The notes under the pieces are model-generated. The model searched no databases and was not told the DNA's origin. It worked only from the letters and a program-made list of their open reading frames with translations. From positions 1 to 44,577 of the forward strand of contig PBDY01000015.1 of the NCBI GenBank assembly GCA_002717445.1: 44,577 bases of DNA, given 5' to 3'. Of this stretch, positions 1 through 11,170 are shown piece by piece. Position 1 is the first letter of the stretch; every line of letters starts with the position of its first letter. The position numbers and the translations under genes are program-made. This DNA comes from Gammaproteobacteria bacterium (GTDB lineage: Bacteria > Pseudomonadota > Gammaproteobacteria > Steroidobacterales > UBA11654).

Positions 1-126
1 CTTCCTCTGCTGGGGCTTCTTCCTCTGCTGGGGCTTCTTCCTCTGCTGGGGCTTCTTCCTCTGCTGGAGCTTCTTCCTCTGCTGGAGCTTCTTCCTCTGC
101 TGGAGCTTCTTCCTCTGCTGGGGCTT
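1..126. repeat. 18-bp tandem repeat (cttcctctgctgg[g/a]gctt), 7 copies visible, inside rpsP C-terminal coding region
   Basis: Seven consecutive 18-bp units read directly at 1-126; only a single g/a variation between units; encodes APAEEE on minus strand. Confidence 0.97.
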
Positions 127-459
127 CAGCAGCTAATTTAGCAGCTTTTTCAGCTTCCCTTTTAGCTTGTTTCTTTTGAAGCTTATTTAGTTTTTTTGAA
201 TCTCTCTCTTCCCTTGATAGTTCAGCAAGTTTTATTAGGTGTAAAACTCTATCGCTGATTTGAGCACCAACTGATTTCCAATAATCTAATCTTTCAGAGT
301 TGATATTGATATCTTCCTCATTGCCTTTTGCTCTTGGATTAAAATAACCCAGTCTTTCTATATATTTACCATCACGTGGATTTCTGCTATCAGTAGCTAC
401 GATGTGGTAGAAAGGGCGTTTCTTTGACCCGCCTCTTGATAATCTAATTTTGACCATTG
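1..459 (-). CDS. rpsP: 30S ribosomal protein S16, 3' end truncated by window edge, with repetitive (APAEEE)n C-terminal extension
   Basis: Manual translation of minus strand from ATG at 459: [45 protein letters not shown]..., a canonical S16 N-terminus; continues in frame through the 18-bp repeats to position 1 without stop. Confidence 0.93.
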
Positions 460-596
460 TTGTTACTCATCAATATATTTAAGTTATGGCGCGGAATTGT
501 ACGGTAATTTACATATCAGGTCTAGATAGTTTTCTTGACACGATAACCTTCAGAGACGAAAATAGAGATATGTTAACTATAAAGGAGTCGCTGTAA

Positions 597-1883
597 TTGA
601 GCGATGACATACCGCTAGAATACCTTTTCGTAATTCTAGCCATACTAATCTTACTATCAGCATTCTTTTCTGGAACGGAAACTGCACTCATGAGAGTGAA
701 TAAATACCGTGTCAGACACCTTGCAAAAAAAGGGAATAAGAGTGCCAAACTAGCTGAAAAACTTCTTAAGAAGCCTGACAAGCTCATTGCTTTTATACTT
801 CTTGGAACAAATCTGGTTAACTTTATTGCCGCATCCTTGGTGGGTGTTGTTTCTATGGAAATTGGTGGGCCAACTGGTGTTGTTATTGGAACAATATTAC
901 TAACAGCGGTTGTCTTATTATTTTGTGAATCCATACCTAAGACTGTAGCAGCAATATTTCCGGAGAAAATCGCTCTTCCTGCAAGTCGAATCTATCATCC
1001 GCTCGTTAAGTTTACTCAGCCATTTTTAGCGATCATTAACTTCTTTACCAATATGGTTCTTAAATTACTTGGCTCAGGACCAAACGAGCAAGAGGAAAAA
1101 ATATCGGTTGATGAACTCAGAACTATAATCACTGATGGACTGACAAAAACTGCCTTCGATAGACAAAACATCATGATGGGTGTTCTGGATCTAGGAAGCA
1201 TGACTGTTGAAGACATTATGCTTCCTCATAACGAAGTTGTCGGAATTGATCTAAATGAACCAAAAGAGGAATGTATAAAGATCATTCAAAAGAATTTTCA
1301 CTCATCTTTACCGGTTTATGAAGATGTTCTCGATAACCTAAAAGGCGTCCTTTACTTAAATGAATTCTTAAAGAATGTTGACCTTGATTCATTTAACAAT
1401 GATTTGATTAAGCAACACATGAGAAAGCCTTACTTTATTCCTGAAACGACTTCATTGAGCCAGCAGCTAGTTGAATTCAAATCAAAGAAACAAAAAACTG
1501 CATTTGCTGTGGATGAGTATGGAAATATTCAAGGACTCATAACGATAGAAGATATTTTTGAGGAAATCGTAGGAGATTACCTTGAGGAAACTCAGAAAAT
1601 TAACAAAGAGATGAAGCCTAAGAAAATAAAGGATTACTATGTCGTTAGTGCTTCTTCAAACATTCGCGTACTGAATAAGATGATGAACTGGGACATCCCT
1701 ATTGATGAAGCGAAAACGATCAATGGTGCCGTGCTAGAAAATCTTGGATACATTCCCGAAGAAGGGACAGATTTTAGATTAGGGGGCTATATCATCGAAA
1801 TTTTATCGACAAAAGAGAATGCTGTTGAGAAAGTCAAAATTAAGAAAACAGATGATGATTATGAATTAAAGGTTGTTTCTTAG
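597..1883 (+). CDS. CNNM/CorC (HlyC)-family transporter with CBS domains
   Basis: 428 aa, TTG start; N-terminal DUF21/CNNM membrane domain (SAFFSGTETALMRVNKYRVRHL), CBS region (TAFAVDEYGNIQGLITIEDIFEEIVGDYLEE), CorC_HlyC C-terminal domain. Confidence 0.9.
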   Translation: MSDDIPLEYLFVILAILILLSAFFSGTETALMRVNKYRVRHLAKKGNKSAKLAEKLLKKPDKLIAFILLGTNLVNFIAASLVGVVSMEIGGPTGVVIGTILLTAVVLLFCESIPKTVAAIFPEKIALPASRIYHPLVKFTQPFLAIINFFTNMVLKLLGSGPNEQEEKISVDELRTIITDGLTKTAFDRQNIMMGVLDLGSMTVEDIMLPHNEVVGIDLNEPKEECIKIIQKNFHSSLPVYEDVLDNLKGVLYLNEFLKNVDLDSFNNDLIKQHMRKPYFIPETTSLSQQLVEFKSKKQKTAFAVDEYGNIQGLITIEDIFEEIVGDYLEETQKINKEMKPKKIKDYYVVSASSNIRVLNKMMNWDIPIDEAKTINGAVLENLGYIPEEGTDFRLGGYIIEILSTKENAVEKVKIKKTDDDYELKVVS

Positions 1884-3268
1884 AATTGCTCGTATTCAGG
1901 AACCCAGTTCTCGAACTTGGTATACCGCCCTATCCAGGTCAGATTGAATTTACCTATTGCACCGTTCCTTTGTTTAGCTACATTGATCTGAGCAATGCCT
2001 TTCTTATCTGTTTCTGGATCATAGACCTCTTCACGATATATGAATGCGATGAGATCTGCGTCTTGCTCAATTGCGCCTGACTCTCTGAGGTCTGACATTT
2101 GTGGGACTTTATCGGTCCGTTGTTCAACACTCCGATTCAATTGCGAAAGAGCAATGATCGGAACATCTAATTCTCTGGCCAGAGCTTTTAGATTTCTAGA
2201 TATTTCTGAAATTTCAGTTGCCCTATTCTCCTTATTTCCATGGACTTGCATGAGCTGAAGGTAATCGATCAAAATCAGTGACAATCCTTTTTCTCTTTGA
2301 ATTCTTCGAGCTCTTGCTCTCAACTCAATGGGAGAGAGGGATGGTGTATCATCAATATATATTGGAGCATTCTTCATTTGCTGAATTGCACCATCGATTC
2401 TATTCCAGTCCCTTTCTTCGAGCTTACCTGTCCTCATGGAATGAGAATTGACTCTTCCCAGCGATGAAATCATTCGTTGAGCAAGAGAGCTTGCTGACAT
2501 TTCCATACTAAACACTGCAACGGGATTTTCATCGGCAAGCGCTGCGTGTTCTGCAATATTTAATGCAAATGCTGTTTTACCCATTGAGGGCCTACCAGCA
2601 ATGATAATGAGTTCGCCTTTTTGTAATCCTGCTGTGAGATTATCGAGTTCCCGAAAGCCTGAAGAAACTCCGGTTAATCCACCTCCGCCTTGTGCTCTCT
2701 TATCAAGCTCATCATACGTTTCTTTCACAAGGTCACTCATGTGAGCAAATGATCCCTTCTTGGAACCGCGTTCAGCAATTTCAAAAATATACGACTCGGC
2801 AATATCAACCAACTCAGTTGGTGACCTTCCTTCCGGTTTATAAGCATTTTGAGATATGTCATTACTGATTTGTATCAGCTCCCTGAGCAGTGCCTTTTCT
2901 CGTATTATTTTTGCATACTCAGTAACATTAGAACTCCCAGCCGTGTTTTCAATGATTTCAGACAAATAATCTATTGGAGAATCAGGAGTGCCGCCGCCAT
3001 TGGAATCTAGATAGTCAGAAACCGTCAAGACATCTGTAACTTTTGAATTTTCTCTCAGCTTTTGTATTGCTGAGAATACGGCCTTATTTTCTGGATAATA
3101 GAAATCACGATCGGAGATTAGATCAGCAATTTTATCGTATGCCTCGCCATTGGGATCCAATATCAATCCCCCAATAAGTGCTGCTTCCGCCTCAGTGGAA
3201 TGAGGTGGTAACGATATCTGTCCTAATGATTTATTTGATCTTTGGGTCTCTGCTGCAGATTTTGCCAT
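1880..3268 (-). CDS. dnaB: Replicative DNA helicase
   Basis: 462 aa; PPHSTEAEAALIGGLILD, GELIIIAGRPSMGKTAFALNIAEHAA, LSQLNRSVEQRTDKVPQMSDLRESGAIEQDADLIAFIYREE. Confidence 0.97.
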   Translation of the reverse strand: MAKSAAETQRSNKSLGQISLPPHSTEAEAALIGGLILDPNGEAYDKIADLISDRDFYYPENKAVFSAIQKLRENSKVTDVLTVSDYLDSNGGGTPDSPIDYLSEIIENTAGSSNVTEYAKIIREKALLRELIQISNDISQNAYKPEGRSPTELVDIAESYIFEIAERGSKKGSFAHMSDLVKETYDELDKRAQGGGGLTGVSSGFRELDNLTAGLQKGELIIIAGRPSMGKTAFALNIAEHAALADENPVAVFSMEMSASSLAQRMISSLGRVNSHSMRTGKLEERDWNRIDGAIQQMKNAPIYIDDTPSLSPIELRARARRIQREKGLSLILIDYLQLMQVHGNKENRATEISEISRNLKALARELDVPIIALSQLNRSVEQRTDKVPQMSDLRESGAIEQDADLIAFIYREEVYDPETDKKGIAQINVAKQRNGAIGKFNLTWIGRYTKFENWVPEYEQF

Positions 3269-3808
3269 TTATTCGGATTCTTCGGTATTTTCAGTATCAA
3301 TATTCTCTTCATTGATATTATCTTCTTCCTCTTCAGAATCCAAAGTATTTTTAATGGCCACTTCGCCACCTATGACTTCGACGCTAATAATGACCTGAAT
3401 CTCGGGATGGAATAATAATTCCACTTCATGTGATCCAATCATTTTAATGGGGCCATCAGGCATATTGATAGAACTTCTTTCGAGCTCTACGCCTTTCTCG
3501 ATTGCGGCATTTGCAATATCGATTGTCCCTATAGATCCGTAAAGCGTTCCTTCTTCTGTAACGTTTGCTTCGATGGTCAACTTCAACCCCTCAAAAGCTT
3601 GAGCTTTTTCTCGAAGTACAGAAATCTCCTCGTCTTGTTTCTTTCTGAGCTCTTCTTTTTGTAATTCAAGTTGCTTAAGGTTTTCAGCAGTAGCAAATAC
3701 TGCTTTGCCTTGAGGAACGAGAAAGTTCCTTCCATAACCTGGTTTCACAGAGACGACTTCTCCAATTTCTCCCAGATTCTTTATATCTTCTTTAAGTATA
3801 ACTTCCAT
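3269..3808 (-). CDS. rplI: 50S ribosomal protein L9 with acidic C-terminal tail
   Basis: MEVILKEDIKNLGEIGEVVSVKPGYGRNFLVPQGKA; C-terminus ...LDSEEEEDNINEENIDTENTEESE. Confidence 0.96.
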   Translation of the reverse strand: MEVILKEDIKNLGEIGEVVSVKPGYGRNFLVPQGKAVFATAENLKQLELQKEELRKKQDEEISVLREKAQAFEGLKLTIEANVTEEGTLYGSIGTIDIANAAIEKGVELERSSINMPDGPIKMIGSHEVELLFHPEIQVIISVEVIGGEVAIKNTLDSEEEEDNINEENIDTENTEESE

Positions 3809-3818
3809 GACTATTTTC

Positions 3819-4088
3819 TTATCTTCTATGTTGATCGGTATATGGTATCAAAGCCAAAAATCTTGCTCTCTTGATTGCTACAGCAAGCTGTTTCTGATAA
3901 TTGGCCTTAGTTCCAGTGATTCTGCTAGGTATAATTTTTCCAGTCTCAGTAATGTATTTCTTTAAAACATCGATGTCTTTGTAATCGATTTGATCAACAC
4001 CTTCGGCCGTAAACTTGCAGTATTTATTTTTGTTTCTGTTTATACCTTTTTTTCTTCTAAACTCTTTTTTACCCTTCTTTCTTTTCAT
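3819..4088 (-). CDS. rpsR: 30S ribosomal protein S18
   Basis: [55 protein letters not shown] is a classic S18 sequence. Confidence 0.96.
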   Translation of the reverse strand: MKRKKGKKEFRRKKGINRNKNKYCKFTAEGVDQIDYKDIDVLKKYITETGKIIPSRITGTKANYQKQLAVAIKRARFLALIPYTDQHRR

Positions 4089-4632
4089 CGGTCCCTTCCT
4101 CTAAATTTTCTTCATTGGCATTCTCATTTTCCTGTTCAGTCTCAGCAACCTCTTCTTGAGTCTCAGCAACCTCTTCTTGAGCTTCTTTTTTAATTTCATC
4201 ATCGGCTTGCTCTTCTACTTTTTTGTCAGCTTTCTCTGAAGTTGGGCCGTCTTTTACTTCTTTCTTTTCATCCGATGGTCGTACTTTTGCTTTTCTCGAA
4301 TCATCTTTTTTATTGTTTAATTCAAAGAGCTTTGAATCTCCTGTTTCAGTTTTCTTTATTTTGACTATAAGATGTCTCATGATTGAGTCGTTGAACTTGA
4401 ATAATGATTCCAATTCACTGATCACACCTTCGTTTGCTTCGATGTTCAAAAGAACATAGTGTGCTTTGTGCATATTCTCGATTGTGTAAGCAAGTGGCAT
4501 CCTGCCAATGTCTTCTGTTCTATGGATGATTCCGTCAGACTTCTTAACGGTTTCTTGATACCGATTAATCATTTCCGGTACTTGTTCGCTCTGATCTGGA
4601 TGGACCAGCAACACTAATTCATAATGTCTCAT
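4069..4632 (-). CDS. rpsF: 30S ribosomal protein S6 with long acidic repeat-containing C-terminal extension
   Basis: [67 protein letters not shown]-terminal [39 protein letters not shown]. Confidence 0.95.
   Translation of the reverse strand: MRHYELVLLVHPDQSEQVPEMINRYQETVKKSDGIIHRTEDIGRMPLAYTIENMHKAHYVLLNIEANEGVISELESLFKFNDSIMRHLIVKIKKTETGDSKLFELNNKKDDSRKAKVRPSDEKKEVKDGPTSEKADKKVEEQADDEIKKEAQEEVAETQEEVAETEQENENANEENLEEGTDEKKEG
4140..4181. repeat. 21-bp tandem repeat x2 within rpsF 3' coding region (QEEVAET)
   Basis: tctcagcaacctcttcttgag occurs twice back-to-back at 4140-4160 and 4161-4181. Confidence 0.95.
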
Positions 4633-4732
4633 ATTTTCCCTTTTGGTTAAAAGCTACCCAAATTTATTATTGGTGCAGCAAGGTTATTTACATTGTCAGC
4701 GGATCGTACAGAAAATATCCAAATAATTCAAA

Positions 4733-6774
<2,042 letters not shown>

Positions 6775-6960
6775 CTAGATAAAATTCATTAAGATGACAC
6801 CTATTATAATCAAGATGAGCCCTGTAATCCTTATAGAATTCTCATCTGAATTAAGCATTTGCATAAGAAGAAACTTATAAAGCTTTGGCGAAATAAATGG
6901 CAGCATGCCTTCCAGTATTAAAAACACTGATACAGCAAAGACTATCTCATTAACCCCCAT
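6775..6960 (-). CDS. DUF2065 (YjeT-like) small membrane protein
   Basis: 61 aa, two hydrophobic segments; conserved position between hflC and purA as for E. coli yjeT. Confidence 0.8.
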   Translation of the reverse strand: MGVNEIVFAVSVFLILEGMLPFISPKLYKFLLMQMLNSDENSIRITGLILIIIGVILMNFI

Positions 6961-6975
6961 CGTTAATTCTGTTAA

Positions 6976-7836
6976 TTATTCTGGGGATTGGTTATTCAGA
7001 TACTTAAAGAAATCACCTTCTGCATCAAGAACAAGGATATCATTGGAGGTTCCAATTGAATTTTTGTAGGCTTGAATACTTCTATAGAACGAATAGAATT
7101 CACGATCCTCATTGTATGCGGTTGCGTACAAATTGGCTGCTTCTGCATCGCCATCACCCTTAATGATTTGTGAATCACGATTTGCATTTGCAAGAATCTC
7201 GGTTCTTGATCTGTCAGCTTCAGCTCTGATGATCGTGGCCTCCTCGCTTCCTTCAGCTCTTAGCTCTGACGCGATTCTAGCTCTTTCTTGTCTCATCCTA
7301 TTGTAGACAGACTCACTGACATCGTCTGAAAGCTCGATTCTCTTTACCCTCACATCAACAAGGTCAATTCCCAAATTTCTCGCATTCGTTGCTGCATCCG
7401 TCAACATTCCTGACATTATCTCTCTTCTCTCTTTTGAGACAACCTCGATGACTGTTCTTTTTGCAAATTCTGAACGTATCCCATCTTTGACATTTTCGAG
7501 AAGTCGTTGAGCGGCTACAAGCTCATCGCCTCCGGTCGATCGATAATATTCAGTCGTATTATCAATTTTCCATTTAATAAAGAAGTCGACATATAAGTTT
7601 TTCTTTTCAGCGGTTAAAAAGAGTTCTTGAGGGTTATTGATTGTGAGAATCCTCTTGGGATATTTACTCACGTTATTCACAAATGGGAATTTAAAGTGAA
7701 TGCCTGGCTCATAGTCAGATTTAATGATCTCTCCAAATCTGAATTTAAGTGCGTGCTCTCTTTCATCAACAGTGAATATACTGTTTGAAAGAATTACAAA
7801 TACAGCTACAAGTATAAATATAAATACATTTTTCAT
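6976..7836 (-). CDS. hflC: Protease modulator HflC (SPFH/band 7)
   Basis: FTVDEREHALKFRFGEI... ELSDDVSESVYNRMRQERARIASELRAEGSEEA; adjacent to hflK. Confidence 0.95.
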   Translation of the reverse strand: MKNVFIFILVAVFVILSNSIFTVDEREHALKFRFGEIIKSDYEPGIHFKFPFVNNVSKYPKRILTINNPQELFLTAEKKNLYVDFFIKWKIDNTTEYYRSTGGDELVAAQRLLENVKDGIRSEFAKRTVIEVVSKERREIMSGMLTDAATNARNLGIDLVDVRVKRIELSDDVSESVYNRMRQERARIASELRAEGSEEATIIRAEADRSRTEILANANRDSQIIKGDGDAEAANLYATAYNEDREFYSFYRSIQAYKNSIGTSNDILVLDAEGDFFKYLNNQSPE

Positions 7837-8930
7837 TATCTGACCCTCCTCATTCTAGGATCTTGAGTACTGATGGTTGGGTTATCACGAGTCGTTTGCG
7901 TGGCAGTATTATCATTGGACTCATTTTTCTGAGCCTGGTTTTGTTGTAAAAGCTTGTCTATCGGTAGATACATTAGATTTCCACTGCCGTCAGAATCCAT
8001 AAGGACTTTAGATGAGTTTCCATAGACGCTTTCAATTGCTTCTATATAGAGCCTCTCTCTTGTGACTTCGGGTGCTTTTTGATACTCAACCAATAATTTA
8101 CTGAATCGTTTAGCCTCCCCTTCAGAATCAGCAACAACCTTTGCTTTGTATGCTTCAGCTTCCTGAATCATTTTTGCAGCATCGCCTCTGGCTTTTGGAA
8201 CGATATCATTGGCATATGCTTCAGCTTCGAAACCATACCTTTCTTTATCTTCTCTCGCCTTGATTGCATCTTGAACGGCAGCTTCAACTTGGGTTGGAAA
8301 ATTGGCATCTTGCAACGCAACTTGAATGACTGTGATTCCTGTTCCGTATTCATCTAGAGTATCTTGAATGACTGATTGTGTTTGGAGCGAAATTTCAGAG
8401 CGTCCTTCAGTCAAAATAAAATCAAGTTTTGTCTTTCCTGCAACCTCTCTGATTGCACTTTCACTGACTTCGCTTAGAGTCTCCTCTGGATCTCTAACAT
8501 TAAAAAGATAATCAACTGGATTTGTTTTTCGATATTGAACAACAAGATCAACAACGATGATATTTTCGTCTGAAGTCAGCATTGTGGTTTGCTGCTTGAA
8601 TCGATTGACCACGTTCACATTGACTGTTTCGACGGATTCGATTGGCCATGGAACGTGCCAGCGAAGACCAGGTGTAGTCGTCTGACTGTATTCACCAAAT
8701 CTTAAAACCACACCTCTTTCAGAATCATCGATCTGATATAAGCCCGTAAGAACCCATAAAAATAAGCCTAATACGATTAATAAGGTTGAGGGTGGTCCTT
8801 TCTTTTTTGAACTTCCACTAGATGATCCACCAAAAAGAGTATTAAACCTTTTTTGCCACTCTTCAACAATCTGATCGAGATCTGGTGGTTGATCTTTTGG
8901 ATCCCAAGGGGATTTACCATTATTTGTCAT
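7836..8930 (-). CDS. hflK: FtsH protease activity modulator HflK
   Basis: MTNNGKSPWDPKDQPPDLDQIVEEWQKRF; GVVLRFGEYSQTTTPGLRWHVPWPIESVETVNVNV; SPFH domain. Confidence 0.96.
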   Translation of the reverse strand: MTNNGKSPWDPKDQPPDLDQIVEEWQKRFNTLFGGSSSGSSKKKGPPSTLLIVLGLFLWVLTGLYQIDDSERGVVLRFGEYSQTTTPGLRWHVPWPIESVETVNVNVVNRFKQQTTMLTSDENIIVVDLVVQYRKTNPVDYLFNVRDPEETLSEVSESAIREVAGKTKLDFILTEGRSEISLQTQSVIQDTLDEYGTGITVIQVALQDANFPTQVEAAVQDAIKAREDKERYGFEAEAYANDIVPKARGDAAKMIQEAEAYKAKVVADSEGEAKRFSKLLVEYQKAPEVTRERLYIEAIESVYGNSSKVLMDSDGSGNLMYLPIDKLLQQNQAQKNESNDNTATQTTRDNPTISTQDPRMRRVR

Positions 8931-8953
8931 TGTTTATTTAACTCCAATTTTAT

Positions 8954-10228
8954 TCAATGATTCGCTATTTTACTCTGTATGGCTTCAATTTTTTCATTTT
9001 TTTTGAGCCTCTCAAAACTTACATCATCCATTTCGCACAATATTTCAATCTGATTGTCATCATTTACAATTTCTTCAATGACATTGGATAACTGATAAAT
9101 CTCTGAACGGACTCTGGATTGACGAAGATCTAACTTGATTCTTCTAAGAATCTTTAATGGCTCTAGCTTGGAAATAACTTTCTCGTTCAATGCATCGAGT
9201 CCAAGACCTTTTTGAGCAGAAACTTGAACGGCATCATTAATGGAGAAAATCTCTGATTTACTGCGGATGAGATCAATCTTATTGCAGACGTTTATCACTG
9301 GAACAGTATCGGCATCAATTCGTTTCAATACCTCCTCAACAGAATGTTTGTTTTCATATATATTACGATCACTCACATCTAATACGTGCAGAATTAAATC
9401 TGCGGAACGTAACTCCTCCAAAGTTGACAAAAATGCCTGCACCAAAGTGTCTGGCAAGTCTCTGATAAAACCAACGGTATCGCTCACAATGATTTCTTTC
9501 TTATTTGAGAATTTTAGAGGTCTATATAAAGGATCCAATGTTGCAAACATCTTGTCAGCAGCATAGGTTTCTGATGACGTAAGAGCATTAAATAGCGTTG
9601 ACTTTCCAGCGTTAGTGTAGCCAACAAGTGCAACTGTTTTTGCTGATTGAATTCTTGATTTCCGATTAACCGCTCTTTGAACTTCAATCTTTTTGAGTCT
9701 AGCTTTAATCGATTTAATCCTAACCCCAAGCAATCGTCGATCAGTTTCAAGTTGTTTCTCTCCTGGGCCTCTCAGGCCGATACCCCCTTTTTGTCTTTCT
9801 AAGTGAGTCCAACCCCTGACCAGACGAGTCGACAAATGATTCAATTGGGCCAATTCGACTTGCAATTTACCTGCGGAACTCTGTGCCCTCTTGGCAAAAA
9901 TATCCAGTATCAATCGAGTTCTATCAATGACAGGACACTTAAGGAGTTTTTCAAGGTTTCGTTCTTGCGAAGCAATCAAGTCGTGACTAAATACAATCAA
10001 GTCAAATTCTTCCTCAGATATTTTTGTTTTCAGTTCATCGATCTTTCCTTTCCCAATCAGAGTATTCCTATTAAAGCTTCTCACATTAATATAGGTGATT
10101 CCTGAAATAACAGAACCCGCGGAAAGCACTAATGAAATGAATTCCTCATTGTTATTTGAAATAGGACTGTCGGGTCCAGTGACAACAACCAAGTGGGTTC
10201 TGATTTCTGGGAGCTTATGATTAATCAA
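8954..10228 (-). CDS. hflX: GTPase HflX (ribosome-rescue/splitting GTPase)
   Basis: GPGEKQLETDRRLLGVRIKSIKARL; VALVGYTNAGKSTLFNALT; VSDTVGFIRDLPDTLVQAFLSTLEE. Confidence 0.96.
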   Translation of the reverse strand: MINHKLPEIRTHLVVVTGPDSPISNNNEEFISLVLSAGSVISGITYINVRSFNRNTLIGKGKIDELKTKISEEEFDLIVFSHDLIASQERNLEKLLKCPVIDRTRLILDIFAKRAQSSAGKLQVELAQLNHLSTRLVRGWTHLERQKGGIGLRGPGEKQLETDRRLLGVRIKSIKARLKKIEVQRAVNRKSRIQSAKTVALVGYTNAGKSTLFNALTSSETYAADKMFATLDPLYRPLKFSNKKEIIVSDTVGFIRDLPDTLVQAFLSTLEELRSADLILHVLDVSDRNIYENKHSVEEVLKRIDADTVPVINVCNKIDLIRSKSEIFSINDAVQVSAQKGLGLDALNEKVISKLEPLKILRRIKLDLRQSRVRSEIYQLSNVIEEIVNDDNQIEILCEMDDVSFERLKKNEKIEAIQSKIANH

Positions 10229-11163
10229 TTTTTTGCTTCAAAATGACTATTTATGATGTCTTGTATAGATTTGAGGTTATTGTTGTCCGATGGATCAAGC
10301 TTATATGGATCATCCATTGATCTCAACCATGTAATTTGCCTTTTTGCGTATCGTCGACTGGACATTTTTGCTGCATCTATAGCATCATCCAACGAAACTT
10401 CTCCACCGATGTAGTCAAGCATTTCCCTGTATCCAATGGACTGCATTGAATGACTATCTTTAGAAACTAGTCTTTCATCGAGCAATGACGTGATTTCATC
10501 CAATAAACCTTCTTTGATCATTGAATCAAAACGTGAATTAATATTCCGATACAACTCTTCTCTATCATTAGGCATTAAAGTGATGTTTAAAAATTTAAAT
10601 TCATTATTATTTTTACTCTCTCTTCTTAACTCAGAAATCGGGACACCTGAAATCATATAGACCTCCATGGCGCGTTGTATTCTCTGCTTGTCATTGGGTT
10701 TTATCTTTTGTGCTGCTTCGGGGTCAATTTCTTCAAGTTCGCTATGCAACTTCGACCAACCAATTTCTCTTGCTTTCTGCTCGATTTGGTTTCTGACTTC
10801 ATCGTTGGCACTGGGTAATTCACTCAATCCATCTTGGAGCACTTTGTAATACATCATGGTTCCACCGACCAGAATAGGAATTCGGTTTTTTGATTGGATG
10901 TCTTTTATTTTTTCTTGAGCATCATCAACAAACTTACCAACTGAATATTTATCTCTTGGGTCACAAATATCTATTAAATGATGAGGATACTGCTTCAGGA
11001 TCTCTTTAGATGGTTTTGCCGATCCAATATCAAGGCCTTTATAGACCATAACAGAATCAACACTGATGACTTCAAGGGGAAGTTTCTCAGATAATTTTAA
11101 AGAAAGGTCTGTTTTCCCGGACGCAGTTGGACCTCTTATGACGATTGCTTTACTAGATGCCAA
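10225..11163 (-). CDS. miaA: tRNA dimethylallyltransferase
   Basis: IVIRGPTASGKTDLSLKLSEKLPLEVISVDSVMVYKGLDIGSAKPS; YPHHLIDICDP; MSSRRYAKRQITWLR. Confidence 0.96.
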   Translation of the reverse strand: MASSKAIVIRGPTASGKTDLSLKLSEKLPLEVISVDSVMVYKGLDIGSAKPSKEILKQYPHHLIDICDPRDKYSVGKFVDDAQEKIKDIQSKNRIPILVGGTMMYYKVLQDGLSELPSANDEVRNQIEQKAREIGWSKLHSELEEIDPEAAQKIKPNDKQRIQRAMEVYMISGVPISELRRESKNNNEFKFLNITLMPNDREELYRNINSRFDSMIKEGLLDEITSLLDERLVSKDSHSMQSIGYREMLDYIGGEVSLDDAIDAAKMSSRRYAKRQITWLRSMDDPYKLDPSDNNNLKSIQDIINSHFEAKN

Positions 11164-11170
11164 AATATAT

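Noticed and set aside
1-126. CRISPR-like array at the window start
   Set aside because: The 18-bp units are contiguous with no spacers and are in frame within rpsP; a coding minisatellite, not CRISPR.
509-934. 141-aa minus-strand ORF overlapping the CorC-like gene
   Set aside because: Antisense shadow of a well-supported gene; low-complexity Ser/Thr-rich translation with no recognisable motif. The same applies to most 60-115 aa opposite-strand ORFs in the track (e.g. 9240-9566, 30864-31253, 39547-39891).
4633-4732. Possible S6:S18-binding autoregulatory leader upstream of rpsF (tccgctgac... / gctgcacc...gggtagc)
   Set aside because: A CCG and a short imperfect stem exist, but I could not fold a convincing version of the known motif by eye; a covariance-model search would be needed.
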